The notes beneath the pieces are model-generated. The model made no database searches. It saw nothing but the letters and a program-made list of their open reading frames with translations, and had not been told where the DNA came from. Positions 23,586 to 32,783 of a stretch of DNA of 64,000 nucleotides are shown in pieces (the stretch's first letter is position 1; every line of letters starts with the position of its first letter). The position numbers and the translations under genes are program-made. The DNA comes from JALZKA01 sp963715405 (GTDB lineage: Bacteria > Actinomycetota > Thermoleophilia > Solirubrobacterales > 70-9): the NCBI GenBank assembly GCA_963715405.1, contig OY970239.1:1426001-1490000 (forward strand). The letters are read 5' to 3'.

Positions 23586-25502
23586 CTACGCGGGCGCCGA
23601 CGGGATCATCCCGGCGCGTGCCGCCTCAGGACTCGCCGTCACCAAGACGCGGCAGGGGCGTTTCGCCATCACCGCCTGAAGCGTCTTTGAGAACACCGGG
23701 GCACCTGCGCGGTACTGGAGCTGCATCACGATCGCCGTCGCTCCCAGCTCACGCGCATATTTCACGATCGCCGCGGCCCCCTGGCCCGGCCGTACCCGCA
23801 GGATCGATCCCGTCACCCGCTGGCCGCAGATCAGCTTTGCGCGCTCGATCTTGGCCTGTGCCTCGCGCTCCTCTCGCTCGAGCTCCGCGTCCAGCGGCAG
23901 GTGCGTCGGCACCGTCATCAAGGACAGCACGTGCATCGCCCGTCGCCGGTTCGCGGCAAGCGCCTTCGCCGTAGCCACGGTCGCCTCGCTGAACGGGTCG
24001 CTCTCGAAGGCGACAACGACGCTTCGGTACTCGGGATCCTCCACGCCGAGCGGATCCAAGTGCGCCACCTTCACCGTCTTCGTCAGCGGCAGCCCCTGGT
24101 TTCGCCGGTAGAGCACGTAACCCGCCATGCCGCTCAACATCCAGCCGCCGCCGACGGCGAGCACCACCAGGTCGAGAACGCACGCAACCACGAACGCGGC
24201 GAAGGTCCCCAGTCCGCCCAGCACGGCCAGCAAAGGGACCTTCATGCCGCCGATCGTCACGTTCCCCGGGGACAGCCAAAGCCGCGAGCCGTCCGGCGCT
24301 TTCGGCCTCTCCTCTACGGGGCGAAGCTTGCGCAGCCGGATCAAGGAGATGTGCGCGACCGTGAACGAAAGCGTCGCGCCGAACGCATAGATCGTCCCGA
24401 GGAACGTCGTCTGCCCGGGAGCCATAACGAGGATCGCCACGCCCGAGAAGACGATGAGCGCCACATACGGCGTCTTGAATCGCGGATGGATCTGGCGAAG
24501 CGCCTCGGGTAGCTGTCGGTACTGGCCCATCGAAAACGTGAGGCGCGAGAGACCAATCAGCGCGGCGTTAGTCGCAATCAGGAGGATCACCGCGGCGAGA
24601 ATTCCCACGTAGACCTCGAGAACGTCGGAGAGGGCAGCGCCGAGCCCGAGATTCTCCACGATGCCGAGCACTGGGTCGTCGGCGTACTCCGTGCCGAGCG
24701 CAGTCGTGAACTCGCCGTTCTCCTCCGTCACGGGCATCGCCGAGAGCGCGATCGCAGGCAGGAGGGCGTAAAGGCCCACCACGGCGGCCACCACGTACCC
24801 GGTTCCGAGCGGGATCGTTCGATGAGCCGACTTCGCCTCCTCGGCCATGTTCGAGATCGTCTCGATCCCCGTGTAGGCGACCATTCCAACCGCGATCCCA
24901 AGTGCGAAGTCGCCGACCGTCGGCGCGACCCCCAAGTCGATCTGGCTGAGCAGAAGATCGCCGTCGAAGACGAGCGCAAGCCCGATTCCCACCAAGACGA
25001 CTTGTGTCAGGAGGTCGGCCACGGCGAGCACAAGGTTGAGCCGCGCCGACTCCTCGGTGCCCTTGATGTTGAGGAGCGCGAGCGCCACGATCAGGCCGAC
25101 GCCGAAGATCACGTCGCCCGGGCCGTGGCCGAGCGGCTCCCAGAAGACCGCGAGGTAGTGCGGCACGAAGAACGCCGAGATCGCGACGGTGACGATGTAG
25201 GTGAGCATTTGCGCCCATGCGGCCAAGAAGCTCGCGAGCTCGTTGAACGCATGCCGCGCGAAGCTCGACGAGCCCCCCGCCTCCGGGTAGAGCACCGTTG
25301 CCTCCACGTAGCTCGCCGCCGTGAACGCAAAGATGAGGCCCGCGATCATGAACGTCACCGGCGTCAGGCCGAGCGCGTAGAGCGCGACCAGCCCGAGCGC
25401 GTAATAGATCGACGAGCCGACGTTGCCGTAGGCGGCCGAGAACAGCGCTCCCGTGCCGTGAACCCTCCGAAGCGCCGCCTCCCTCGGCTGGCGCTCAGCC
25501 AT
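23586..25502 (-). CDS. APC-superfamily permease with C-terminal Usp-like domain (B)
   Basis: A 638-aa paralog of permease A with the same layout: about twelve spans (FSAAYGNVGSSIYYALGLVALYALGLTP, GGSSSFARHAFNELASFLAAW) and a C-terminal ~150-residue Usp-like domain (SVVVAFESDPFSEATVATAKALAA, ELGATAIVMQLQY, RPCRVLVTASPE). The order B, small membrane protein, A, RCK, RCK, reductase forms one minus-strand unit with overlaps or gaps under 15 bp. The substrate is not known; potassium is a hypothesis from the RCK genes. Confidence 0.85.
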   Translation of the reverse strand: MAERQPREAALRRVHGTGALFSAAYGNVGSSIYYALGLVALYALGLTPVTFMIAGLIFAFTAASYVEATVLYPEAGGSSSFARHAFNELASFLAAWAQMLTYIVTVAISAFFVPHYLAVFWEPLGHGPGDVIFGVGLIVALALLNIKGTEESARLNLVLAVADLLTQVVLVGIGLALVFDGDLLLSQIDLGVAPTVGDFALGIAVGMVAYTGIETISNMAEEAKSAHRTIPLGTGYVVAAVVGLYALLPAIALSAMPVTEENGEFTTALGTEYADDPVLGIVENLGLGAALSDVLEVYVGILAAVILLIATNAALIGLSRLTFSMGQYRQLPEALRQIHPRFKTPYVALIVFSGVAILVMAPGQTTFLGTIYAFGATLSFTVAHISLIRLRKLRPVEERPKAPDGSRLWLSPGNVTIGGMKVPLLAVLGGLGTFAAFVVACVLDLVVLAVGGGWMLSGMAGYVLYRRNQGLPLTKTVKVAHLDPLGVEDPEYRSVVVAFESDPFSEATVATAKALAANRRRAMHVLSLMTVPTHLPLDAELEREEREAQAKIERAKLICGQRVTGSILRVRPGQGAAAIVKYARELGATAIVMQLQYRAGAPVFSKTLQAVMAKRPCRVLVTASPEAARAGMIPSAPA

Positions 25503-25562
25503 GCGTCCTACTCACGAATCCGAGTCTAGGGCCGCCGCCGAGCACGAGGATATGTTTGAGCC

Positions 25563-25943
25563 ATGGCGCCTGAGCTCATCCACACCTGTTATCGCATCAC
25601 CGACATCGACAAGTCCGTCGACTTCTACGAGAAGCTCGGCTTCGAAGAGTTGCGGCGAATGCCGATCGGCGACGACGAGGCGACCAACGTCTTCATGGGT
25701 CTCCCAGGCGACGGCGCCCGCCTCGAGCTCACGTTCAACCATCACCAGAACGGCCCGTACGAGATCGGCACGGGCTACGGCCATATCGCGATCACCGCGG
25801 AGGATCTCGACGGCACTCTCGAAAAGCTCGCCGAGATCGGCATCGAACCCGAGAAGCCGCCGTACCAGGTGCGTGAGGGCGGTTCCCGCCTCTGCTTCGT
25901 CCGCGACCCTGACGGCTACAGAATTGAGATTCTTGAGAAATAG
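25563..25943 (+). CDS. Glyoxalase I-like VOC protein
   Basis: A 126-aa vicinal-oxygen-chelate protein with two beta-alpha-beta-beta-beta units. Metal ligands are visible in order: H near the start (ELIHTCYRITDIDKSVDFYEKLGF), E in ARLELTFNH, H in GYGHIAI and E in GYRIEILEK, which match glyoxalase I (GloA). It would detoxify methylglyoxal adducts in the cytoplasm. It is divergent from permease B. A short remnant of a second copy's C-terminus lies at 26442-26498. Confidence 0.88.
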   Translation: MAPELIHTCYRITDIDKSVDFYEKLGFEELRRMPIGDDEATNVFMGLPGDGARLELTFNHHQNGPYEIGTGYGHIAITAEDLDGTLEKLAEIGIEPEKPPYQVREGGSRLCFVRDPDGYRIEILEK

Positions 25944-25951
25944 AAACCCGC

Positions 25952-26371
25952 TCAGGGGCCGTCATCGGATCTTCGGCGGGCGCTATCTCGCCCGGCAGGC
26001 CCATCGGCGGGCCGCCGGTCTTCGTATTCGACCTCGAGCAGGTCCGACGCTGACAGACCTGCTACATCGAGGATGCGGGCAACTCGCTCTCGCACCCCTC
26101 GCAATCGCAGGGTCCGGTTCTGTTCACGCAGGCGAATCGCGGCCCTCGCGAGAACTGCGATTCCGGTCGAATCGACGAAGGGGCACGCCCGCAGGTCGAT
26201 AACGACGGGCCCGGGCCGATCTGCAATCGAATCGACGGCCTCAGTGACCTGATCCTTTGTCGCGAGATCGAGTTCGCCGAAGATCATCACATCCGTGCCG
26301 CCGTCATCCGTGGGCGCGACGTGGACCGAGAATTCGGTGAACGGATCTGGAGGCTTCCGTGCTCCTTCCAT
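25952..26371 (-). CDS. STAS-domain anti-sigma-factor antagonist
   Basis: A 139-aa STAS-domain protein of the SpoIIAA/RsbV type. The phosphorylatable Ser lies in CPFVDSTGIAVLARAAIRL, and strands such as VMIFGELDLATKDQVTEAV and GPVVIDLRAC fit the fold. Such proteins bind and sequester anti-sigma kinases when unphosphorylated. No anti-sigma or sigma gene is adjacent. The C-terminal ~25 residues are an Arg/Asp-rich tail. It converges with the glyoxalase gene, stop to stop. Confidence 0.85.
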   Translation of the reverse strand: MEGARKPPDPFTEFSVHVAPTDDGGTDVMIFGELDLATKDQVTEAVDSIADRPGPVVIDLRACPFVDSTGIAVLARAAIRLREQNRTLRLRGVRERVARILDVAGLSASDLLEVEYEDRRPADGPAGRDSARRRSDDGP

Positions 26372-26441
26372 CTGTAGGAAGCCACTACCCGCCCTGCGAA
26401 TTCGCCTAACCGCCCCCGCGGCCCACTGACGAGCATAAGCC

Positions 26442-26498
26442 CGCGACCCGGACGGCTATCGCATCGAGATGATCGAGAAGGACCCCTCAGGCGGCTGA
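26442..26498 (+). pseudogene. C-terminal remnant of a glyoxalase gene
   Basis: The 18 codons before the stop at 26496 encode RDPDGYRIEMIEKDPSGG, nearly the same as the C-terminus of the intact glyoxalase 500 bp upstream (RDPDGYRIEILEK). Codons differ, so it is an old paralog and not a recent copy. No start or upstream part remains; the preceding DNA belongs to the STAS gene region on the other strand. It ends 1 bp before the DUF899 stop. Confidence 0.6.
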
Positions 26499-26499
26499 G

Positions 26500-27186
26500 T
26501 CAGTCGCCGTACGAGTCGTGGTACTCGAGCCATCTCCCGGTCGGCGTCTGCGGGTAGCCCTCCGGCGAGTCCTCCCACTCCTCCTGGCGCCCTAGGGCCG
26601 TCACGTCGAGGTAGCTCCACGTGCTTCCCAGTGCCTCGTCGCCGCGTGCGTCAACGAAGTATGTGCGATAGATCTGGTCGTCTTCCCGGATGAAGGCGTT
26701 GTGCCCGTGCCACTCGCCCACTCCGAAATCGGCATCGAAGTCGTCGGTAAGCGTGAACCAGGGGATGTGCTCCCAGCCGTGGCGCTCCTTCAGGCCTTGA
26801 ATCTCGGCCTGCGGAGCGCGTGAGACGAAAGCAAGCGCTGTGTCCCGGGCATTCAGGTGGGCGGGGTGCGCGACCTGATCGGCGACCATGGAGCAGCCAA
26901 GACAGGCCCGTTCCGGATAGGACGTACCTCGCGCGGTCGTTGTCACCTCCGGTCCGTAATACGCGCGATAGACGATCAGCTGGCGCCGGCCATCGAAGAG
27001 GTCGTGCAGGCTCGTCGGTCCGTCAGGACCCTCGAAGCGATACTCCTTCTCCACCGCCATCCACGGCATCCGCCGGCGCTCGGCGGCGAGTGCGTCTCGA
27101 GCGCGGGTCAGCTCCTTCTCCTTGACCAGCAGCTTCTCGCGGGCGGCAGTCCACTCCTCGGGTGAGAGGATCGGCGGTGTGTTCAT
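26500..27186 (-). CDS. DUF899 thioredoxin-like protein
   Basis: A 228-aa protein of the DUF899 family (thioredoxin-fold). It begins with a long charged helix (LLVKEKELTRARDALAAERRRMPWMAVEKEY), then the fold with RRQLIVYRAYYGPE, the cysteine pair of ACLGCSMVADQVAH and the C-terminal TWSYLDVTALGRQEEWEDSP. The CxxC-like pair suggests redox activity, but no partner or substrate is known. It is followed upstream (minus strand) by a VOC-family gene, 29 bp away. Confidence 0.83.
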   Translation of the reverse strand: MNTPPILSPEEWTAAREKLLVKEKELTRARDALAAERRRMPWMAVEKEYRFEGPDGPTSLHDLFDGRRQLIVYRAYYGPEVTTTARGTSYPERACLGCSMVADQVAHPAHLNARDTALAFVSRAPQAEIQGLKERHGWEHIPWFTLTDDFDADFGVGEWHGHNAFIREDDQIYRTYFVDARGDEALGSTWSYLDVTALGRQEEWEDSPEGYPQTPTGRWLEYHDSYGD

Positions 27187-27215
27187 TTCAATCTCCTTTG
27201 TGGGTGGGCTGATGC

Positions 27216-27554
27216 CTAATCAACGGGCTCGGCGCCGAAGCCGATCTCGTTCCCGTCGGCATCGCGGTAGGTCGCCTTGCGTACCCCGTTTCCGTAGGTC
27301 TCTCGCCTAGCGGGCTCGATCCCGCGGCTGGCGATCTCGTTCACCGCGACATCGAGATCGTCAACGACGACCGTGAGCAAGGCGTTTCCGGCGCGCTCGG
27401 CGTCCTCCACGATGTAGATGAAGCGATGCTTCGCGAGCTCCCAGACGCATTCCGTCTCGTGGGGAACGAAGGCGGGCTCGGAGCCGAAGAGACGCTCGTA
27501 CCACGGCTTCGCAGCCTCGTAATCGCGGACGGGGATTCCGGCGAAGAGTTCCAC
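27216..27554 (-). CDS. VOC-family (glyoxalase-fold) protein
   Basis: A 112-aa single VOC protein with the two-module fold (ELFAGIPVRDYEAAKPWYERLFG, then ALLTVVVDDLDVAVNEIASRGIEP, and RKATYRDADGNEIGFG). The positions of metal ligands are not all obvious, so it may bind an organic ligand instead of acting as an enzyme. The start is GTG at 27554. It is in line with DUF899 and may be co-transcribed with it. Confidence 0.75.
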   Translation of the reverse strand: MELFAGIPVRDYEAAKPWYERLFGSEPAFVPHETECVWELAKHRFIYIVEDAERAGNALLTVVVDDLDVAVNEIASRGIEPARRETYGNGVRKATYRDADGNEIGFGAEPVD

Positions 27555-27566
27555 GCGTCCCAGAAT

Positions 27567-29069
27567 CTACGGATAGAAAGCCACCATCCCGCCGAGAACC
27601 CCCAGGTAGATTCTGCCCTTGGACCCGATCGTGATCGGCGCGTAGTTGTTGTTGAAGCCGAGGCCTTCGCCCGCGAAGCGCTTCCATTGCGTCTCTCCGG
27701 TCTTAAAGTCGAGCGCGGTCAGGTACCACGGGTCATCCGAACCCGTTCCTTCCGGCTTCGTGTACGTGTAGACGAGGCCCGTTTTCGCAGAAGCCTTCGG
27801 CACGGCGGAGGGCGCGATCTCATCCGAGCGCCAGACCGTGCGGCAGCTACGCCTCTTTCCGATCTTGATCCGCTGAATTCCCGGTTCGCTGGTCCCACCC
27901 CCCTCCGTCGCCGCGATCGTGTAGCCATAGTTGTTCTCAGCGATGATCGAGCGGCCAGCTCCGATCAGGCTCTGGTCGGTCGCGGATGCGCCCTCCTCAA
28001 AGACCGGCTCCTTGCAGACGAGGCGCCGTCCGCGGGGCTGGACCGCTCGCTTGTATGCGAGCACGTTGACCGGATCGGCGTTGTCGGCAATCGCGACGAA
28101 CCTGCCCCCGTCGAGCAGCGTCGGCGTCGTGCCGGAGCCCGCCTGGGTCTGCCCCGGCTTGATCTCGCCCGTGTTCGGGTACTTGCGCCGCCACTGCTCG
28201 CGAACCTTCCCCTTTCGCGCCCGCAACCGATAGAGCGCGGCGTCGGTGACGATGTACACGGAGCCCAGTTCGTCGATCGCGAACGAGTTGCTGATTGGCT
28301 CCGACAGTTCCTTCGAGTGGATCTCGCCCGAGCCGGGCGAGATCCAGCCGACCACTCCGTCTACCGTCGCGAACCAGATCCGGCCACGCCAGTCAGGGAG
28401 GGCGGAGATCACCTTGTCGTCTGAGGCGACGGCCCCGTTCAGGTCGTAGTCTGCGACACGCTCCAACCCTGGCTCCGCGGTCTGCGCGATCACGTAGACG
28501 TGGCGATCAGTCGTCGGCATGATCGCCCGGTCTCGATTGTCCAGGTAGAAGTAGCCGCCTCCCGAGAAATCCGTGAACGGGTTGCCACCTCCGCCCGGCT
28601 GGCGGGGAGGGAGCTCGTAAGTCGCAAGCGGGACCAGCGTGACCGGGTCGAGCAGGGCCAACACGGGCCGGTCGAGGCCAACACAGATAGTCATGATCCG
28701 CCCCTGCGAGTCGAAGGTGATCGACGCGCACTCCTTTGCGAAGAAGATCGAATCCGTGGTCGTTTCCCCCAGCGGCCCGCGGTTCGTGTTCACGTCGGTT
28801 TGGTACGCGTCGACATGGATGTTCGAGAGCCCGTTCGGCGCCATGTGTGGATGCTCGGGAGTTGGCGGAAACGCGAACGGATTGGAGTCCGCTGCCTCCC
28901 CCTCGAACTGGTCAAAGCCGGAGCCATTCGGGCTGGGGATCGGCCCGGGGTCGACACCCGGAAGGATGACCTGCGCGCTCGCCCGCGAGGCTCCGAGCCC
29001 GGCCGCAAGTGCGATCACGGCGCTGATCGAAACGGCCAGCGCCAAGCTCCGCGTGCGGCGAGCGAACAT
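27567..29069 (-). CDS. Secreted beta-propeller-like protein
   Basis: A 500-aa protein with a signal peptide (MFARRTRSLALAVSISAVIALAAGLGASRASAQ). The mature part has repeated beta-strand patterns such as ITFDSQGRIMTICVG, RIWFATVDGVVGWISPG and IDELGSVYIVTDAALYRLRARKG that resemble WD/PQQ-type propellers. Four cysteines are spread through it (ECAS, TICVG, LVCKE, SCRT). No enzyme signature is recognisable; a surface-exposed binding or sensory role is possible. It is followed by the flavoprotein gene on the same strand. Confidence 0.68.
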   Translation of the reverse strand: MFARRTRSLALAVSISAVIALAAGLGASRASAQVILPGVDPGPIPSPNGSGFDQFEGEAADSNPFAFPPTPEHPHMAPNGLSNIHVDAYQTDVNTNRGPLGETTTDSIFFAKECASITFDSQGRIMTICVGLDRPVLALLDPVTLVPLATYELPPRQPGGGGNPFTDFSGGGYFYLDNRDRAIMPTTDRHVYVIAQTAEPGLERVADYDLNGAVASDDKVISALPDWRGRIWFATVDGVVGWISPGSGEIHSKELSEPISNSFAIDELGSVYIVTDAALYRLRARKGKVREQWRRKYPNTGEIKPGQTQAGSGTTPTLLDGGRFVAIADNADPVNVLAYKRAVQPRGRRLVCKEPVFEEGASATDQSLIGAGRSIIAENNYGYTIAATEGGGTSEPGIQRIKIGKRRSCRTVWRSDEIAPSAVPKASAKTGLVYTYTKPEGTGSDDPWYLTALDFKTGETQWKRFAGEGLGFNNNYAPITIGSKGRIYLGVLGGMVAFYP

Positions 29070-29090
29070 GGCCCGCAGGCTACCGCTGAA

Positions 29091-30167
29091 TCAGGTGATC
29101 CGCGCAGGTGCTCGCTGGACATGCGCGCGCGTCACGTCCGCAGGCGCCCGGCACCCCAGCAGCGCGAGACCGAGTTCGATCTCGGCCTTGAGGATCTCGA
29201 GCACCTGGCGAACCCCCTCCTCGCCGCCGACGGCAAGTCCCCACAGCGCGGGCCGGCCTGCGAGAGCCGCGTCGGCTCCCAGCGCGAGCGCGACCAGAAC
29301 GTCGGTGCCCCGCCTGATCCCACCGTCAACCAACAGCGGTATTCGCCCTGCAACCGCTTCGGCTACGGCGGGCAGGGCGTCGATCGTCGCGGGCACACCG
29401 TCTAGCTGGCGCCCGCCGTGGTTTGAGACGACCACGCCGGCAGCTCCCGCTTCGATCGCGAGCTCGGCGTCAGCCGGGTGCATCAACCCCTTGAGGACCA
29501 CTGGCAGCTCGCAGCTCGAGACGAGCGACGCCAGATCGTCCCAGCTCAGCGAAGCGTCGACCAGGCCGAACACCTCTCGAACGCTCACGGGCCGATCCGA
29601 GCCGATCGCGGCGGTGACGCTCGGCGCGTCAACGTCCACCTCGAACCCTGCGCGCAGATCACGCTCGCGCCTGCCCGCGAACGGAGCGTCAACGGTGAGG
29701 AAGATCGCCTCGTAGCCCGACTCGACAGCCTCGGCGAGGAGCGCCTCCGTCACCGCCCGGTCGCGAAACACGTAGAGCTGGAACCACTTCGGGGTTCCCG
29801 GAGCGGCCGCTGCCACTGAGGCCGGCGTCGCAGTCGCGATCGTCGAGAGGCACATGGCCGTTCCGGCCTCCCCCGCCGCGCGCGCCATCGCCTCCTCACC
29901 GTCCTCGTGGACCAGGCGCTGAAAGGCCACCGGCGCGACGGCCAGCGGCATCGAGAGCTTCGACCCGAACAGCTCAACCGACGCGTCAACCTCCGAGACG
30001 TCAACCAGGACCCGCGGGATCAGCTCCCACTCGCCGTACGCCTCGACGTTCCGCCGAAGCGTCCGCTCGTCCCCGGCCCCGCCGGCGAAGTACCCAAGCG
30101 CGCCGGCCTCGATCCGCTCGGAGGCCAGGCGCTCGAAGTCGGCGACGTTGACGGGCTGCTCCGTCAC
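29091..30167 (-). CDS. FMN-dependent alpha-hydroxy acid dehydrogenase
   Basis: A 358-aa TIM-barrel flavoenzyme of the L-lactate/glycolate/mandelate dehydrogenase family. Seen: Tyr/Gly-rich start GALGYFAGGAGDERTLRRN, PLAVAPVAFQRLVHEDGE, the VVLKGLMHPADAELAIEAGA strand, the catalytic His in VVSNHGGRQLDGVPATIDALP and the FMN phosphate site PLLVDGGIRRGTDVLVALALGADAALAGRP. It oxidises a 2-hydroxy acid to a 2-oxo acid and passes electrons to a carrier or to oxygen. The exact substrate is unknown. Confidence 0.9.
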   Translation of the reverse strand: MTEQPVNVADFERLASERIEAGALGYFAGGAGDERTLRRNVEAYGEWELIPRVLVDVSEVDASVELFGSKLSMPLAVAPVAFQRLVHEDGEEAMARAAGEAGTAMCLSTIATATPASVAAAAPGTPKWFQLYVFRDRAVTEALLAEAVESGYEAIFLTVDAPFAGRRERDLRAGFEVDVDAPSVTAAIGSDRPVSVREVFGLVDASLSWDDLASLVSSCELPVVLKGLMHPADAELAIEAGAAGVVVSNHGGRQLDGVPATIDALPAVAEAVAGRIPLLVDGGIRRGTDVLVALALGADAALAGRPALWGLAVGGEEGVRQVLEILKAEIELGLALLGCRAPADVTRAHVQRAPARIT

Positions 30168-30184
30168 GCCACCGACCTTACGAG

Positions 30185-32254
30185 CTAAAAGTTGACGATC
30201 GGGATGATCAAAATGGCGACGATGTTCGCGACCTTGATCATCGGGTTGATCGCGGGCCCGGCGGTGTCCTTGTAGGGATCGCCCACCGTGTCGCCGGTGA
30301 CCGACGCGGCGTGCGCCTCGGAGCCCTTGCCGCCGTGGGCGCCGTCCTCGATCAGCTTCTTCGCGTTGTCCCAGGCGCCGCCGCCGACGGTCATCGCAAG
30401 GGCCATGAAGAGGCCGACGATGATGACGCCGATCAAGAGGCCGCCGAGCGCCTTCACGCTGATGATTCCCACGACCACCGGGATCACGATCGGGATGAGG
30501 GAGGGCAGGATCATCTCGCGCTGCGCGGCAGCGGTGACGATCGAGACGGTATCCGCGTAGTCGGGCTTCTCGGTGCCCTCCATGATCCCGGGCTTCTCCC
30601 GGAACTGCTTTCGCACCTGTTCGACGACCTCGCCGCCCGCGCGGCCGACGGCCTCGATCGAGAACGCGGCGAAGAGATAGACCATGATGCCGCCGATCAA
30701 GAGGCCGATGAGGACGGCCGGATCGGAGATCGAGAACGGAGAGCCGCCGGCTTCAGAGAAGAAGGCGGCGCCGCCCTCTTCGCGTGAGAGCTCGATTTCG
30801 AACGCTTTGAAGAGCACGAGCGCCGCAAGGACCGCCGAGCCGATCGCGTAGCCCTTGGTGACGGCCTTGGTCGTGTTGCCGACCGCGTCGAGCGGGTCGG
30901 TGACGTTGCGGACTTCCTCGGGCAGCTCCGCCATCTCGGCGATGCCGCCCGCGTTGTCGGTGATCGGCCCGAACGCGTCGAGCGCGACGATTAGACCCGT
31001 CAGCGAGAGCTGAGCGACCACGGCGATTGCGATGCCGTAGATCCCCGCGAGCTCGTTCGCGCCCAGGATCGCGAGCGCCAGCACCAGAGCGGGAGCAGCC
31101 GTGCCTTGAAAGCCCTGCGCCAGCCCCTGGATGATGTTGGTCGCGTGGCCCGTTTCCGACGCCTTGGCAATCGTGCGCACCGGACGGAAGCGGGTCGACG
31201 TGTAGTAGTCGGTGATGACGAAGAGAAGCGCGGTCACCGCGATGCCGATGAGGCCGCAGAGCCAGAGGTCCGTGACGCTCACGTCCGTGCCCGAGAGCGC
31301 GTCCTCCATCAACCACTGGGTAATCGGGTAGAACGCCGCCGCCGAGATGACGCCCGCGAGGATCACCCCGCGGTAGAGCGCGCCCTCGACCCGGTCGGTC
31401 GTGGTGCGGACGATCAGCGCTCCGGCGATGGAGGCGAGGATCGCCACGCCGCCCAGAACCAGCGGGTAGATCGCAACCTCGCGCGCGGCCTGCTCGAAGG
31501 AGAGGACGCCGAGAAGCATCACTGCCACTGCGGTCACCGCGTACGTCTCGAAGAGGTCCGCCGCCATACCGGCGCAGTCGCCCACGTTGTCGCCGACGTT
31601 GTCGGCGATTACGGCAGGGTTGCGGGGGTCGTCCTCGGGGATGCCCGCCTCGACCTTGCCGACGAGGTCAGCGCCGACATCGGCCGCCTTGGTGAAGATG
31701 CCACCGCCGAGACGAGCGAAGACGGAGATGAGCGAGCCTCCGAAGCCGAGGCCGATGAGGGCGTCGACCGCCTCCTCGTCGCTCTCCCCCGCGAGGATCA
31801 GAATTCCGAAGTAGCCCGCCACGCCAAAGAGCGCAAGCCCCACGACGAGCATGCCCGTGACCGATCCTCCCTTGAACGCGACGTCGAGCGCCGGGGGCAC
31901 CCCGCCGCGCGCCGCTTCGGCGACGCGGGAGTTCGCCCTGACCGAAAGGTTCATCCCGATGAACCCCGCTGCGCCCGAGAGCACCCCGCCGATCACGAAG
32001 CCGATCGCGACCGTCGCGGACTGAATGACGAGCAGGACGAGCACCAGGGGCACGGCGACCGCGGCGATGATCGTGTATTGACGGGTGAGGTAGGCCTTGG
32101 CACCTTCCTGCACGGCGCCCGAGATCTCTTGCATGCGGTCGTTGCCGGCGGGGAGCGCGAGCAGCCGCTGAGTGATGATCAGTCCGTAGGCGACGGCGGC
32201 ACCCGCGCAGACGAGCGCGAGCACGATGCCGTAATCGGTCAGAAAGTCAGTCAA
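30185..32254 (-). CDS. hppA: K+-independent proton-pumping pyrophosphatase
   Basis: A 689-aa membrane pyrophosphatase with 16 or so spans that couples PPi hydrolysis to H+ export. The catalytic pocket is present: DVGADLVGKVE (192-202), ADNVGDNVGDCAGMAADLFE and the later acidic motif FGPITDNAGGIAEMAEL. The segment GNTTKAVTKGYAIGS has Lys463 at the position that marks K+-independent H+-PPases; K+-dependent enzymes have Ala. It begins with TTG after a purine-rich GGAGG site. No other energy genes are adjacent. Confidence 0.95.
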   Translation of the reverse strand: MTDFLTDYGIVLALVCAGAAVAYGLIITQRLLALPAGNDRMQEISGAVQEGAKAYLTRQYTIIAAVAVPLVLVLLVIQSATVAIGFVIGGVLSGAAGFIGMNLSVRANSRVAEAARGGVPPALDVAFKGGSVTGMLVVGLALFGVAGYFGILILAGESDEEAVDALIGLGFGGSLISVFARLGGGIFTKAADVGADLVGKVEAGIPEDDPRNPAVIADNVGDNVGDCAGMAADLFETYAVTAVAVMLLGVLSFEQAAREVAIYPLVLGGVAILASIAGALIVRTTTDRVEGALYRGVILAGVISAAAFYPITQWLMEDALSGTDVSVTDLWLCGLIGIAVTALLFVITDYYTSTRFRPVRTIAKASETGHATNIIQGLAQGFQGTAAPALVLALAILGANELAGIYGIAIAVVAQLSLTGLIVALDAFGPITDNAGGIAEMAELPEEVRNVTDPLDAVGNTTKAVTKGYAIGSAVLAALVLFKAFEIELSREEGGAAFFSEAGGSPFSISDPAVLIGLLIGGIMVYLFAAFSIEAVGRAGGEVVEQVRKQFREKPGIMEGTEKPDYADTVSIVTAAAQREMILPSLIPIVIPVVVGIISVKALGGLLIGVIIVGLFMALAMTVGGGAWDNAKKLIEDGAHGGKGSEAHAASVTGDTVGDPYKDTAGPAINPMIKVANIVAILIIPIVNF

Positions 32255-32345
32255 GGAAAAGGAGCCTCCGGTTTAGGGTTCTTCGGGGGGTATTCGTGAG
32301 GAAGCCGCCCGCACGCGGACGGCCGAAAAACGGCGGCGAGTTTAG

Positions 32346-32750
32346 CTAATCCCTACCCGGTGTCCAGAGCTTTGGCGGTGGCTCCGCGGCTTTCGGCGCT
32401 TCCGCGGGCGCGTCATCCTCCGCGGCGCCTTCGCTCGCGGGTCCCTCGAGCGGTTCGCCGCGGCTGGCCCGCGCGTAGAGGATCTGCAGGTCCGAGAGCG
32501 CCGAACGGATCTGGCCCGCGACCTCGCCCTCGACGAGGTCGACCAGCGCTCTCACCGCCTCGATCCCGATGCGTGCCTGCTCGAGATCCTGCTCGTCGGG
32601 CTTGGCGATCCGGCGGACGGTCAAGTTGACGATCGAGGCGGCACTCTCCACAAGCAGGTCCTCGACCCGGACCTGGCGAAGCTGCTCTTCGAGGTGCGCG
32701 CGGAGCTCCTCCTCAGACGGCTGTTGCCCTTCTGGGGTCGTTCCTTCCAT
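32346..32750 (-). CDS. DUF1844 protein
   Basis: A 134-aa protein. The first ~90 residues match the helical DUF1844 pattern (VESAASIVNLTVRRIAKPDEQDLEQARIGIEAVRALVDLVEG and the following IRSALSDLQILYARAS). The last ~45 are Ala/Glu/Pro-rich and disordered. Function unknown. It lies between the H+-PPase gene and the GCS2 gene on the same strand, with gaps of 91 and 33 bp. Confidence 0.78.
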   Translation of the reverse strand: MEGTTPEGQQPSEEELRAHLEEQLRQVRVEDLLVESAASIVNLTVRRIAKPDEQDLEQARIGIEAVRALVDLVEGEVAGQIRSALSDLQILYARASRGEPLEGPASEGAAEDDAPAEAPKAAEPPPKLWTPGRD

Positions 32751-32783
32751 GAGTGCGGGAGCCTAACGCGAGGAGCGCCTCTC

